64,000 nucleotides of DNA from an uncultured Pirellulaceae bacterium. Its GTDB lineage: Bacteria; Planctomycetota; Planctomycetia; Pirellulales; Pirellulaceae. Location of the stretch: the NCBI GenBank assembly GCA_938083195.1, contig CALKCK010000009.1, forward strand, positions 124,001 to 188,000, read 5' to 3'. The position numbers and the translations under genes were made by a program. Within the stretch, counting starts at the first letter, position 1. Each line of letters opens with the position of its first letter. A model generated the notes under the pieces. The model had not been told where the DNA came from. It worked only from the letters and a program-made list of their open reading frames with translations, and did no database searches. Shown here one piece after another: positions 55,204 through 64,000 of the stretch.

Positions 55204-56478
55204 GTGGGTGCGAAACTAAAAACAGCGACTCTCGGTTGCAAAGTCAATCAATACGAGACCCAACTAGTACGAGAAGGCCTGTTGGGGGCGGGCTTTTCGG
55301 ATGCTGAACCCGATCAACCCGCCGACCTTTGCATTGTCAACACTTGCACGATTACGGGAGAAGGCGATTCCAAAAGTCGGCAAATCATCCGCCGGATGAA
55401 TCGCAACAACCCCGATGCGAGAATCGTGGTCATGGGATGCTATGCCACACGGGAACCGCAAGAAGTTGCTGACCTGCCAGGGGTTGCCGAAGTCGTCACT
55501 GACAAACGCGAAATCCCTGATTTGCTTGGAAGATTTGGAGTCGTCGATATTCCAAACGGCATTTCAGGACTCAACAATCGCCACCGGGCTTATGTCAAAG
55601 TTCAAGACGGCTGTTTACTACGCTGCAGCTATTGCATCATTCCGACGGTTCGACCTGACATGTTCAGCCGACCTCTCCAAGACGTTCTCGATGAAGTTCG
55701 AGTCTTAATTGACAACGGATTTAGCGAAGTCATTTTGACGGGGATTCATCTCGGACATTACGGAGTTGACTTTAATCAGGGGAAACCTAAACGTGATTGG
55801 GTCAGGCTCTCCCATCTAGTTCGCGCCATCTGTAAGCTTTCCCCTACGGTGCGTGTGCGGCTTTCAAGTATTGAGGCGACGGAGGTCACCCGGGAACTAA
55901 TTGAGGTCATGAAAGATTTTTCATCCCAGGTCTGTCCTCACCTCCATGTCTGTCTGCAAAGCGGCAGTGATAGAATTCTCCGTGGAATGAAAAGAAGATG
56001 GACGCGCAGACACATCATTGATCGCTGCCAACTCGTCAAAAGCGAACTTCACTTGCCAGCCTTCACGACCGATGTAATCGTTGGTTTCCCGGGGGAAACC
56101 GAAGATGATTTTGCAGACACAATCGATGCCTGTCGACAAATTGGTTTTTCAAAAATCCATATGTTTCCCTTCAGTCCAAGAAAGGGAACTCCGGCGGCAG
56201 GCATGGAAGAACAAATCTCCAAAAAAATCAAATCCGAACGAGGCGCGAGAATTGCGGCCCTGGAAAAAGACCTGAAACGAGAATACTTTCAGAATCTTGT
56301 TGGAGAAGAACTGCAGTTGTTGGTTGAAAAAGTAAATGACGACAAAACGGTAACTGGCACTTCCTGCCGATACGCCACCGTCAACGCCATTGCGGCCAAC
56401 GCGTCAGAAAACGAACTCATTACCGTGAAAATAGAAACCGCGGGAGATACGCTTTCGGGACGAGCAATCGAAAGCTAA
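55204..56478 (+). CDS. mtaB: tRNA t6A37 methylthiotransferase MtaB
   Basis: Radical-SAM methylthiotransferase that converts t6A to ms2t6A at position 37 of tRNAs. N-terminal UPF0004 domain with three Cys (TLGCKVNQYE, VNTCTITGEGDSKSRQ, VMGCYATREP), then the radical-SAM triad CLLRCSYC (C137, C141, C144), and a C-terminal TRAM-like domain (about 350-420). The CKVNQYE start and GEGDSKSRQIIRR sequence favour MtaB over MiaB or RimO. 424 residues. The start is GTG 55204 with AAGAGA upstream. Confidence 0.94.
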   Translation: MGAKLKTATLGCKVNQYETQLVREGLLGAGFSDAEPDQPADLCIVNTCTITGEGDSKSRQIIRRMNRNNPDARIVVMGCYATREPQEVADLPGVAEVVTDKREIPDLLGRFGVVDIPNGISGLNNRHRAYVKVQDGCLLRCSYCIIPTVRPDMFSRPLQDVLDEVRVLIDNGFSEVILTGIHLGHYGVDFNQGKPKRDWVRLSHLVRAICKLSPTVRVRLSSIEATEVTRELIEVMKDFSSQVCPHLHVCLQSGSDRILRGMKRRWTRRHIIDRCQLVKSELHLPAFTTDVIVGFPGETEDDFADTIDACRQIGFSKIHMFPFSPRKGTPAAGMEEQISKKIKSERGARIAALEKDLKREYFQNLVGEELQLLVEKVNDDKTVTGTSCRYATVNAIAANASENELITVKIETAGDTLSGRAIES

Positions 56479-56503
56479 ACCGGCAAGCAGTGGAGTGATT
56501 TCG

Positions 56504-57925
56504 TTACCACTCGGTAGCAACAGCACGTGGGTTCTCGAGACCCAACTTCTTCATTTTCTTGTACAGAGTCGTTCGATTGACACCGAGTTGTTCCGCTGTT
56601 TCGTTCCGGTTCCAGTTATTCTCACGCAACGATTGCAAGATAATCTGCCGCTCTGGCCCCTCCAAAGCAGCCTTAAGAGTCTGCCGTTGAGCTAATGGTG
56701 AGATCGTTAAGGTCTCCGTTTGGCAAGCACTAATATGGGACGGAAGGTCTTGAATCCCAAGTTGTGGGCCACTGCCCAAAAGAACCGCCCGTTCAACAAT
56801 ATTCTGAAGTTCTCGAACGTTACCGGGCCATTTGTACTGCTGCATTGCCTGCAACGAAGCCTGGTCAAATCCTGTAATTTGCTTTCCTTCCTCCTCGCAA
56901 ACTTTTTCAAGAAAATGCTTTGCCAATGTTGGTATGTCCGAGGGACGTTGGTGAAGTGAAGGTAACTCAATGTTGATTACATTCACCCGATAGTAGAGAT
57001 CCTGTCGAAATCGATCTTCGGCGACTGCCTTGGCTAAGTCTTCATTGGTCGCCAGAATAATGCGTGTGTTTACACGAAAGGTCTCTGTGCCGCCAACCTG
57101 CTCAAATTCCAACTCCTGCAAGACGCGTAATAACTTGACCTGCAAGGACGGCGACGCTGTACCAATTTCATCTAAAAAAATGGTTCCGCCATCCGCTTGT
57201 TTAAATTTCCCAACCTTATTTCCAGTTGCTCCAGTAAAAGAGCCGGCAACATGCCCAAACAACTCGCTCTCAAGAAGATTGTCAGGCAACGCTCCGCAAG
57301 CCACTTCCACAAAGGGAGCCTTGCGTCGATTGGATCGCTGATGAATCGCTCTGGCAATCAATGACTTTCCCGTTCCGCTTTCGCCAGTAATCATCACAGT
57401 TGCTTTGGTATCAGCAATGTTGTCTACCATGTCAAACGTCTTCTGCATCCGATGATCATTGCCAATGATGCTATGCCGACCGAATCGTTTATCTAATTGT
57501 GTTTTTAACTGCTCATTTTCTTCAATGACTTTTTGCTGCGACAATGCGCGATCGAAACAGATTAATATTTCGTCATCAATCAAGGGCTTCGTAACCAGAT
57601 CAAAGGCTCCCGCACGAATCGCCTCAATTCCCGTATCTACCGTGGCATACCCAGTCATTAAAACGACGACGACATTAGGGTGATGTTTCTTGCATTCAGC
57701 AAGTAATTCGAAACCATCGTCATGCCCAATTCGGACATCAAACAATGCGAGGTCAAATGTGGTCTCATTTAATCGCTGACGGGCCGATTCCCCATCAGCT
57801 GCAAGAGAAACTTGAAACCCCTGGTCTGCTAACCATGCGCCCATTGATTCCAACAGGTGCTTATCATCATCAACGAGGAGGATCTTCGAATTCTTCGGGT
57901 TTCTCATGTTCATCTTCAAAATCAT
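56504..57925 (-). CDS. NtrC-type sigma-54-dependent response regulator
   Basis: Activator of sigma-54 promoters with an N-terminal receiver (about 12-125, phosphoacceptor D63 in LALFDVRIG), a central AAA+ domain with Walker A GESGTGKS, the loop GSFTGA in place of the usual GAFTGA, GGTIFLDEIG, and a C-terminal Fis-type HTH (NRNETAEQLGVNRTTLYKK). No histidine kinase gene adjoins it. Starts possible at ATG 57925, 57913 or 57907. Divergent from the NarL-type gene. The Ala-to-Ser change in the loop that contacts sigma-54 is conservative. Confidence 0.94.
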   Translation of the reverse strand: MILKMNMRNPKNSKILLVDDDKHLLESMGAWLADQGFQVSLAADGESARQRLNETTFDLALFDVRIGHDDGFELLAECKKHHPNVVVVLMTGYATVDTGIEAIRAGAFDLVTKPLIDDEILICFDRALSQQKVIEENEQLKTQLDKRFGRHSIIGNDHRMQKTFDMVDNIADTKATVMITGESGTGKSLIARAIHQRSNRRKAPFVEVACGALPDNLLESELFGHVAGSFTGATGNKVGKFKQADGGTIFLDEIGTASPSLQVKLLRVLQELEFEQVGGTETFRVNTRIILATNEDLAKAVAEDRFRQDLYYRVNVINIELPSLHQRPSDIPTLAKHFLEKVCEEEGKQITGFDQASLQAMQQYKWPGNVRELQNIVERAVLLGSGPQLGIQDLPSHISACQTETLTISPLAQRQTLKAALEGPERQIILQSLRENNWNRNETAEQLGVNRTTLYKKMKKLGLENPRAVATEW

Positions 57926-58248
57926 TTCTTATTAATCTTGGCAGTTCAGATACCGCAGTACCAAACGTGCCGCAGGTGATTAAATACAACGCCTATGTTT
58001 ATTTAGGTCACCGTTGCCGCAGTAATGCCTGATTCTGTTAAGAACCCTGAATTTGAGGGAAATTTTCGATTGTTAAGATTGCGCGGTACTTTCCGATAAA
58101 ATTGACGTTGCACAAGATTTCTTTCCCCATCTAGAGTATAAATGATTTGTCTCTTCCCGATCTTACTTCCAATAAGCAATTCTTTTGCTAATAGCCGCAA
58201 TTCTTACTTTAAACAGGCTCATCAAGGTTTAACTGCATCAAATTGCCC
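57926..58248. other. Divergent intergenic region between two response regulators
   Basis: 323 bp. No gene, repeat or convincing hairpin recognised; small open frames here lack a ribosome-binding site. It should contain the promoters of both regulators. Confidence 0.5.
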
Positions 58249-58875
58249 ATGACGTCGAAAATACTGCTCGCAGACGATCACCCCATTATTGGTCTCAGCC
58301 TCTTCAATCTCGCGAAAGAAGCCGGGATGGATGTCGTAGATCAAATTCGAAGTCCTGCCCAAATTGTGCCCTCGATCGAAATTCATCGCCCGCAAATCCT
58401 GATTACGGAAGTTCGACTCGGCAGGCAAGACGCTCTGAAATCACTCGAGAAAATAGAACCCGAGTTGAAATTAAAGGTGATCGTTTTTACCTCCCATTCC
58501 AACCCAACCAATATTGCGAGAGCAAGCGCTCTGGGCTGTTTTGAATTCATTCAAAAAACATCCCCCATTGAGAATTTGATTACCTCTCTTCGGAGTGCTG
58601 CAGCTGGCGAAGCCACGCCACCTACGAGCTTGCTGGCGACAACAAAGACAAGGATGAAGCGAATCGGATCAGGCCCCGCAGAGAGCCCACTTACCAAACG
58701 CGAATCCCAAGTCTTGCAACATGTCGCCATGGGCTTGAGTAACCGGGAAATTGGAAAATCACTTGGAATCAGTGTCGAAACCGTCAAAGAACACGTCCAA
58801 AATATTTTACGCAAATTAGATGTCAATGACCGCACACAGGCAGCGGTATGGGCACTTAAAAATGGAATGATTTAG
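58249..58875 (+). CDS. NarL/LuxR-type response regulator with Glu at the phosphoacceptor position
   Basis: Receiver (about 1-115) plus LuxR-type HTH (about 143-205: TKRESQVLQHVAMGLSNREI, VETVKEHVQNILRKLDV). The acid pair D9/D10 (ILLADDHP), T81 in FTSHS and K103 are present, but the phosphoacceptor position in the 51-54 strand (LITEVRLG) is E54 instead of Asp. Glu can mimic phospho-Asp, so the protein may be constitutively active or regulated without phosphorylation. Start at ATG 58249 (a TTG lies two codons upstream). No kinase gene nearby. Confidence 0.9.
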   Translation: MTSKILLADDHPIIGLSLFNLAKEAGMDVVDQIRSPAQIVPSIEIHRPQILITEVRLGRQDALKSLEKIEPELKLKVIVFTSHSNPTNIARASALGCFEFIQKTSPIENLITSLRSAAAGEATPPTSLLATTKTRMKRIGSGPAESPLTKRESQVLQHVAMGLSNREIGKSLGISVETVKEHVQNILRKLDVNDRTQAAVWALKNGMI

Positions 58876-58922
58876 AGATGAACAAGCAGTCTTCACTCTC
58901 TTGGTAAACTAGTTTTACTGCG

Positions 58923-60038
58923 TTAATCCGGTTGCTTCAGCTCTTGATAGAAACGCTGCATACGCGCTTCCAGTTCCTTTAAGTTGCTGCCGAATGCTTT
59001 GGCAAAATCAGCGGACCGCTGCTTCTTTGAATAAGAAGAGAAATCAGTCCGTGCAGCGTCATTTTTCAGAAACTGCTTGTAATCGCTCGGCATTGCTTCA
59101 CTAAAATAGAACGTCATGCCCCAAGAAATCGCATAGGCAGCCTGGGCATCGGTTCGAAATAAGTCGTCACTGACAACTAATTCAGCCATCTTTCCACGAA
59201 CCTTGCCCTCCCGATATAGCTTCTTCAATTGCGCCAATCGAGACGCATGAATCCGGTCCTCCTGTCGTGGAAAATTCTGACTATTGTTCACACCACGGGC
59301 CTCAAATAGCATTGCGAGTCCCTCACTCTCCCAACGAACGACCGGGCCAAAACGACTGTGCAAGCCGGTATTGAAAGCCGTTTGATGGGTGGCTTCATGC
59401 AGAATTGTCCCCGCATTGAATAACCATAACTTGTCTTTGGAACGGCCTTCGGTCTGATCGTAGGTGATAATTCGATTGCTCTTGGGTGAGTAGTAACCAA
59501 GAATCGAAGGATCATAATCATGAAACGCCCTTAACATTCGATCGAATTCACCGCGCGTTCTTAGCACAACCGCAACCATCGGAAATTCAGGATCCTGCAA
59601 ATTAAATCCCCGCGTTGAAAAGTAAGCTTGAAACCGAGCGTACAACTGCTGAAAGGGCGTCGCCCAAACCTGAGGACTTCCCGGGGGGTGCACGACAACA
59701 AAATCATGGGTCAAAGACACATCGTACTTATTTCCAAACTCTACCTGCAAACGCCTTCGCATCTCCGATGCCGAGTAAGGCTTAAAGTCAGAACTGACAG
59801 TCGAATAATCGCGGTCAGTTTTGACCGGCAATAGACTGACTTTGCCATCGCGGCGAAGCAGCATCATTTCACGACCATCCCACGCCAAAGGCCTACCGAG
59901 ATAGGTCTTCTGTTTATACGGAACTTCAATGGTGATTTCAGGCTGACTTGATTGCCCATTTCCGTCTTCGACAACCAACAAAATCATGACACAGGAGAGG
60001 CTTACCATGAGAATTTTCTTAATTGGATTTACCCGCAT
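58923..60038 (-). CDS. Secreted DUF1570 protein, HExxH metallopeptidase-like
   Basis: Signal peptide (about 1-29), a short beta module (TYLGRPLAWDGREMMLLRRD), then a DUF1570-type domain with LHEATHQTAFN (H214, E215, H218), the zinc-binding motif of gluzincins, and a following acidic helix (RWESEGLAMLFEA). DUF1570 is common in planctomycetes and is considered a putative protease; no substrate is known. ATG 60038. Convergent with the NarL-type gene, 47 bp apart. Confidence 0.87.
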   Translation of the reverse strand: MRVNPIKKILMVSLSCVMILLVVEDGNGQSSQPEITIEVPYKQKTYLGRPLAWDGREMMLLRRDGKVSLLPVKTDRDYSTVSSDFKPYSASEMRRRLQVEFGNKYDVSLTHDFVVVHPPGSPQVWATPFQQLYARFQAYFSTRGFNLQDPEFPMVAVVLRTRGEFDRMLRAFHDYDPSILGYYSPKSNRIITYDQTEGRSKDKLWLFNAGTILHEATHQTAFNTGLHSRFGPVVRWESEGLAMLFEARGVNNSQNFPRQEDRIHASRLAQLKKLYREGKVRGKMAELVVSDDLFRTDAQAAYAISWGMTFYFSEAMPSDYKQFLKNDAARTDFSSYSKKQRSADFAKAFGSNLKELEARMQRFYQELKQPD

Positions 60039-60195
60039 CTCGATGTCCCTCCATTCAAATGTCCATCAAAATCTACGTCACCTCACTCCTTTCGCAAACG
60101 GATTCCCGAATGAATACTAATCAAAGCAAATTTTCCACCCACCAAATGGTCCAAATTGTTAGGATAGTGAGTGTTAATGAACTCAAGGAATTAAT

Positions 60196-61578
60196 ATGCA
60201 ACGTTCTCCCCTTCAATTTGCCGCCGCATTGCTCTTGGCCATCTGTTTCGTCTCCCCCTTAGCTCTCGTCGGTCAGGAAAAGTTACCCCAAGACACGCCC
60301 CCAGCTAAACCAGCGAGGGTGCTCGGTGATATGGAACTCATTGATCGCGTGGACACGCTTAGGCCGCAACTTGAATCACCCTCTATTCCTCAGCGTGATA
60401 AAGCGCAGCAGGAATTAATAGATCTTGGAATTCGCGTCCTTGATCATCTCGATCCCGCTGAACCCACCGCAGCCACTGATGTGATTCAGCGTATCAGCAA
60501 GATCCGAACGGAACTTGAAAAAATCGTTGCATCAATTGCTACGAGGTCTTCCCGTGCCACCCTCACCGGAAAGATGACCGTTGGCGAAGCACTTGCCGCA
60601 TTGAAAAAACAAACTGGAAATGATGTCGCCTTAACAGAAACGACCGCTGACATTTTTAGCAAACGAGAAATTGACCTGAAAATTGAAAATGGCACGTTTT
60701 GGACGGCGCTTAACAGCATCGCTCAACAGGGAGAGATCACGATCTCCCCCTACGCAGCCGCCCCCGGTCAGCTGCGTCTCGACCCGACTCAGTCGGCAAT
60801 GCAGCAGGCTGTTGCCCCCAATACAAACAAGCCAAAAGTTCCGGCCAGCTTGCCTCCGAACTGTGTTTCTGGAATTTTTGGAATTTCCGTTACTCAGGTA
60901 AATGCATCCCGCAACCTCGTTAATCCCAAACTCAACTTTTGTAATATTAGTACGGTGGTTCGCTGGGAACCCCGAATCACTCCCATCTCTTTTCAACTTC
61001 CCGCCGCAAGTATCAAGGCTGTTGACGAGCAAAACCAACCGATCGAACTCACCAACAGCGAAGCCGTATTTTATGGAACCGTCCAATCAGAAATTGCTGA
61101 GATCGAGTTTTTCATCCCGGTCGAACTGACCGATCGCTCGACCAAAAAAATCAAAACACTCACGGGTACCGGCGAAGCAATGATCGCCGGACGCGTCGAA
61201 ACTTTTCGTTTTAAAAAGCTAGGCCGTTTAAACGATGGCTATCAACAAACCCGCGCAGGCGCCACAGTCACTTATCAAGGTATTCAAAAGAATGAAGAAC
61301 TGTTCGGTCTCGCGATCAAGCTCGGATTCGATGCCCAACACAACGCACTGGAGTCCTATCATAGCTGGGTCTACGATAACAAAATCTTTCTTGAGGACGA
61401 AAAGGGTGAGCCAATCGCTCCCATTGCCTACGATGGGATCGGGCAAACCAAAAATGAAATTACTGTTCGCTACTATTTTGACACCGACCCAAGCGCATTA
61501 ACCCTCGTTTATCAAACGCCTGCTTCGATTGTCAAAGTTCCAATAAAGATTGAATTGACTGAAATCCCACTGCCTTAA
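60196..61578 (+). CDS. Secreted protein with STN-like segment, unknown function
   Basis: Signal peptide (MQRSPLQFAAALLLAICFVS ... LVGQ-EK) followed by a helical segment (DTLRPQLESPSIPQRDKAQQ) like those at 2845 and 26469, and a segment with LTGKMTVGEALAALKKQTGN that resembles STN/secretin-type short domains. A beta-rich C-terminal half (about 220-455) follows. No catalytic motif seen. AAGGA lies 7 nt before ATG 60196. Followed 46 bp on by a PpiC gene on the same strand, which may help fold it (inference). Confidence 0.72.
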   Translation: MQRSPLQFAAALLLAICFVSPLALVGQEKLPQDTPPAKPARVLGDMELIDRVDTLRPQLESPSIPQRDKAQQELIDLGIRVLDHLDPAEPTAATDVIQRISKIRTELEKIVASIATRSSRATLTGKMTVGEALAALKKQTGNDVALTETTADIFSKREIDLKIENGTFWTALNSIAQQGEITISPYAAAPGQLRLDPTQSAMQQAVAPNTNKPKVPASLPPNCVSGIFGISVTQVNASRNLVNPKLNFCNISTVVRWEPRITPISFQLPAASIKAVDEQNQPIELTNSEAVFYGTVQSEIAEIEFFIPVELTDRSTKKIKTLTGTGEAMIAGRVETFRFKKLGRLNDGYQQTRAGATVTYQGIQKNEELFGLAIKLGFDAQHNALESYHSWVYDNKIFLEDEKGEPIAPIAYDGIGQTKNEITVRYYFDTDPSALTLVYQTPASIVKVPIKIELTEIPLP

Positions 61579-61624
61579 CACGAGCTCAAGAACACGATTT
61601 TCGCTTTCAATTTGGAGTGCGCAT

Positions 61625-62599
61625 TTGACTTCACCTACCCGTCGATACATTTTTGCCATTTCGGCAAACGCAAAAATTATCACCTGTTGGTTGACATTTG
61701 GATTTTTGAGTCTTACGACAAACCATGCTTACGGACTTCAAGAATTCGAGGCGGCTGAATCGGTTTCCTCAAAAATCCTTGCAACCATCAACGGCCAAGC
61801 CATTACGCGAGACCAAGTTACCCGCGACCTCTTACGAACTGTAGGCGATCGACAACTCTCAGCCATCGAGAATGAAAAAGCGATAGAGCTGACAATTCAA
61901 AAACTGATCAACCAGCATATCGCGATCGACTTCCTATCAAACCGGGGATTAGCAGCCAATCCATCTGAAGTCGATTTCCAAATCGAGAATTTGAAATCTG
62001 AGTTGAAAAGGATGGATTTGAGTTTTACAGAATTCCTCAAAGAAACTTACCAGACAAGCGACGAGTTGAGATTTCAGACGAAGTGGCAGCTCAGCTGGGA
62101 GCGCTATCTTAAGAACAAACTGACAGATGAATTCCTTAAGTCCTATTTCGAGCGAAGCAAGCGACGGTTTAATGGGACTGAAATCAAAGCAGCGCATCTG
62201 CTGATCAAACTGCCCGCAAACAATTCTCAAGCACAAGAGGAACGCACCAACCAACAACTGCTTGAAATTCGAAAACAAGTCCTTGCAAAAACTGTTTCCT
62301 GGCAGGAAGCCGTGAAAGAACACTCAGAGGCTCCAACTCGACTCTCAGGCGGCTCCATCGGCTGGATCGCACGCGAAGGCCCCATGGCCCCCTCATTTAC
62401 AAATGCTGCTTTTCAACTTTCAGAGAATGAGATTAGCTTGCCGGTAAAAACTAAATTTGGCTTCCACCTGATTCGCTGTGAAGCTATCCGTGATTCTGCA
62501 TTAGGGTGGAAAGATGTCAGGACCGAGCTTGAAAAAAATGCGGCCCGCGACCTTTTGCAAGCGATCGTCAAGCAACATAAAATTCAAAAGGCAAATTAA
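61625..62599 (+). CDS. PpiC/SurA-like peptidyl-prolyl isomerase
   Basis: Exported foldase with a signal peptide (about 1-40), a SurA-like helical N-terminal domain (about 45-180) and a parvulin domain (about 195-310): KAAHLLIKLPAN, SGGSIGWIAREGPMAPSF, and FGFHLIRCE. The start is TTG 61625 with GGAG 7 nt upstream; there is no ATG before the signal sequence. At 324 residues it is typical of single-parvulin SurA relatives. Convergent, 12 bp apart, with the acyltransferase gene. Confidence 0.88.
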   Translation: MTSPTRRYIFAISANAKIITCWLTFGFLSLTTNHAYGLQEFEAAESVSSKILATINGQAITRDQVTRDLLRTVGDRQLSAIENEKAIELTIQKLINQHIAIDFLSNRGLAANPSEVDFQIENLKSELKRMDLSFTEFLKETYQTSDELRFQTKWQLSWERYLKNKLTDEFLKSYFERSKRRFNGTEIKAAHLLIKLPANNSQAQEERTNQQLLEIRKQVLAKTVSWQEAVKEHSEAPTRLSGGSIGWIAREGPMAPSFTNAAFQLSENEISLPVKTKFGFHLIRCEAIRDSALGWKDVRTELEKNAARDLLQAIVKQHKIQKAN

Positions 62600-62611
62600 A
62601 CTGAGTCATTT

Positions 62612-64000
62612 TCACTGCGAACCTTTGCTCCAAATATATAGTTGCTGCATTTTTGCATTGCGTGGACCTTTATTCACTTCCGCGAACCCGCGACCCTTTT
62701 CAAAAAAACCAATCGCAATTTTTTCTACACCCTTCAGATCGTCACGCTCAATTTTCACCCGATCAATCACCGTTTCTTGAGGCTCCAAATTCGAGAACAC
62801 AACTTGATTGGCACTTCCTCGCTTCAAGATCTTATTCTCAACACTCAAAAGATTTAAAAAACGAATCTCTCGCCGGTCCGAATTCAATTTCCACACAGCC
62901 TCTATCTGCAATCCATCGTTTTCTTCGCGAGTCACTCGTACTCCACGAAGAACAGCATCGCCACCAAATTGAACATCTTTAAATTCACTCGATGAGGCTG
63001 CAACAATCGCATCAGCTAACTTGCTACTATTTAAGTTGAATCGGGTTTGTTGGATGCCCCCCCAACACGCCAAAAAGAGAACAGAAATTATCACAATTTT
63101 TTTAACTGCGATCTCATTGGTTAAAGCATGGACCAAGGTCTTAACAAACGGCGCGGGAGTTTTTTTATCGAACCGAGCCACAATCGCTTTGCGAAACGGG
63201 ACTTCAACCAGATGATAAAGCAGTGACGACACGGCGATTGAAAGACCAAGGCAACAGACTATTTGCAGTGGCGTGACCCAACTCCCTTCAATTCGGTCAT
63301 GCCGTGCAACCATCAACAGCACACTCATGTGTACCATATAAAACGAATAACTTATTTCTCCTAGATAAACAAACAATCGACTCGATAAAAGCAATGCCCC
63401 CCAACCCCGACTACGGGCAAAGATAAAAATCAAAATCACAAATACGGGCGCTGCACCTGAGAACCGATACCAATAATTGAACCCGGCACTTATCCCCGGC
63501 GGCTGATCATGCCTGTACAACCCAAGCCGATTCGAAGAGTAGAAAAATATAACAATGAGTAAAACGCTAAATAACTCAACAACCGTATCGAAAGCCGGTG
63601 AGTGTTCAGACCTCTGAGACCGTGACAAGAAAAAAATGCCGCAGGCTATTCCCGAGGCGAATTCAAAACAGCGCATTGGCGGTAAATTTCTAATTAAAGC
63701 ATCGAATTGAATTCCTCTGCTTTGCCAGGCCGGCCCATAAACACCAATCAAAAAGACGAGAAGAATCGTGAAAAGCAGGACGCTCAAATACTTAAAAACA
63801 AACCTCTTCGGCCAACCAATCAGAAACCATGGGAAGACTGCATAAAAAAATGCTTCGACAGATAAACTCCAGGCAGGGCCATTCAAAAAATATCCCCATT
63901 TGTGAATGGGAATCCAAGCCTGCAGAAGAAAAACATTGGCAAATGACTTCAGAAAGACATGATCTTGTTTTTGAAATATCTGCCAACCGAAAACCGCAAA
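62612..64000 (-). CDS. Acyltransferase 3 family membrane protein (partial, N-terminus beyond window)
   Basis: OafA/YrhL-type acyltransferase that modifies a surface glycan or lipid. The frame stays open to the window edge, so the N-terminus is missing; the visible 462 residues begin FAVFGWQIFQKQDHVFLKS. Family signature WSLSVEAFFYAVFPW is present, with about 8 transmembrane helices and a C-terminal segment of about 130 residues that is not membrane-embedded (EVPFRKAIV onwards). The usual His of the active site would lie upstream of the cut. Confidence 0.85.
   Translation of the reverse strand, partial: FAVFGWQIFQKQDHVFLKSFANVFLLQAWIPIHKWGYFLNGPAWSLSVEAFFYAVFPWFLIGWPKRFVFKYLSVLLFTILLVFLIGVYGPAWQSRGIQFDALIRNLPPMRCFEFASGIACGIFFLSRSQRSEHSPAFDTVVELFSVLLIVIFFYSSNRLGLYRHDQPPGISAGFNYWYRFSGAAPVFVILIFIFARSRGWGALLLSSRLFVYLGEISYSFYMVHMSVLLMVARHDRIEGSWVTPLQIVCCLGLSIAVSSLLYHLVEVPFRKAIVARFDKKTPAPFVKTLVHALTNEIAVKKIVIISVLFLACWGGIQQTRFNLNSSKLADAIVAASSSEFKDVQFGGDAVLRGVRVTREENDGLQIEAVWKLNSDRREIRFLNLLSVENKILKRGSANQVVFSNLEPQETVIDRVKIERDDLKGVEKIAIGFFEKGRGFAEVNKGPRNAKMQQLYIWSKGSQ

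Noticed and set aside
58003-58200. 65-codon minus-strand open frame in the intergenic region near the NarL-type gene
   Set aside because: Composition and start context do not look like a real gene; no similarity recognised.

Overview
This 64 kb window looks like a chromosomal segment of a planctomycete, most likely a lower-GC, Pirellulaceae-like marine lineage; the genus cannot be fixed from the sequence. Pointers are a Hanks-type kinase with a planctomycete-style helical N-terminus, a DUF1570 protein, many secreted proteins of unknown function built from short beta-strand and HEAT-like modules, a large MoxR/DUF58/BatA/VWA operon, and house-keeping genes scattered as single units. I see no tRNA, rRNA, CRISPR array, insertion sequence or prophage.

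Layout. 0-4 kb: membrane Ser/Thr kinase, M24 peptidase, secreted lectin-like protein. 3.9-9.5 kb (minus strand): a four-gene unit made of a secreted beta-repeat protein and three tandem HtrA-like proteins; only the first HtrA keeps the Ser-His-Asp triad, the second has lost His and Asp, the third has lost all three residues. 9.6-24.8 kb (minus strand): an eight-gene operon reading moxR, DUF58, BatA/VWA membrane protein, TPR/beta-propeller, second VWA membrane protein, large membrane protein, coiled-coil protein, TPR protein. It ends at a clear intrinsic terminator at 9521-9557. The last gene has an in-frame TGA followed by about 88 further open codons reaching almost to that terminator. A 0.6 kb divergent control region (24829-25465) with a perfect palindrome and a tandem repeat separates this operon from a plus-strand VWA gene.

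25-32 kb: VWA protein, large secreted protein (possible AUU start), PIG-L deacetylase, alpha/beta hydrolase, and a lone coiled-coil membrane protein that repeats the N-terminal plan of a gene in the big operon. 32-40 kb: DCC protein, GntP permease, KdaD-like dehydratase, two secreted proteins of unknown function and a YjhG/YagF-type xylonate dehydratase, which together suggest non-phosphorylative (Weimberg-type) sugar-acid catabolism. 40-44 kb: yidD, rnpA, a DnaJ-like chaperone and the primary sigma factor with a strong terminator. 44-50 kb: DegT-like aminotransferase, a zinc metallopeptidase next to an ATP-grasp ligase, and an M61 peptidase with a 10-copy pentapeptide repeat. 50-64 kb: adenylate kinase, serS, M20 dipeptidase, clpS, mtaB, an NtrC-type regulator, a NarL-type regulator whose phosphoacceptor Asp is Glu, DUF1570 protein, secreted protein, PpiC isomerase, and an acyltransferase cut by the window edge.

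Most distinctive: the HtrA trio with two apparent pseudoproteases beside the MoxR/VWA operon, the in-frame stop in the last operon gene, the metallopeptidase/ATP-grasp pair, and a recurring habit of near-perfect 12-18 bp tandem duplications, both between and inside genes.
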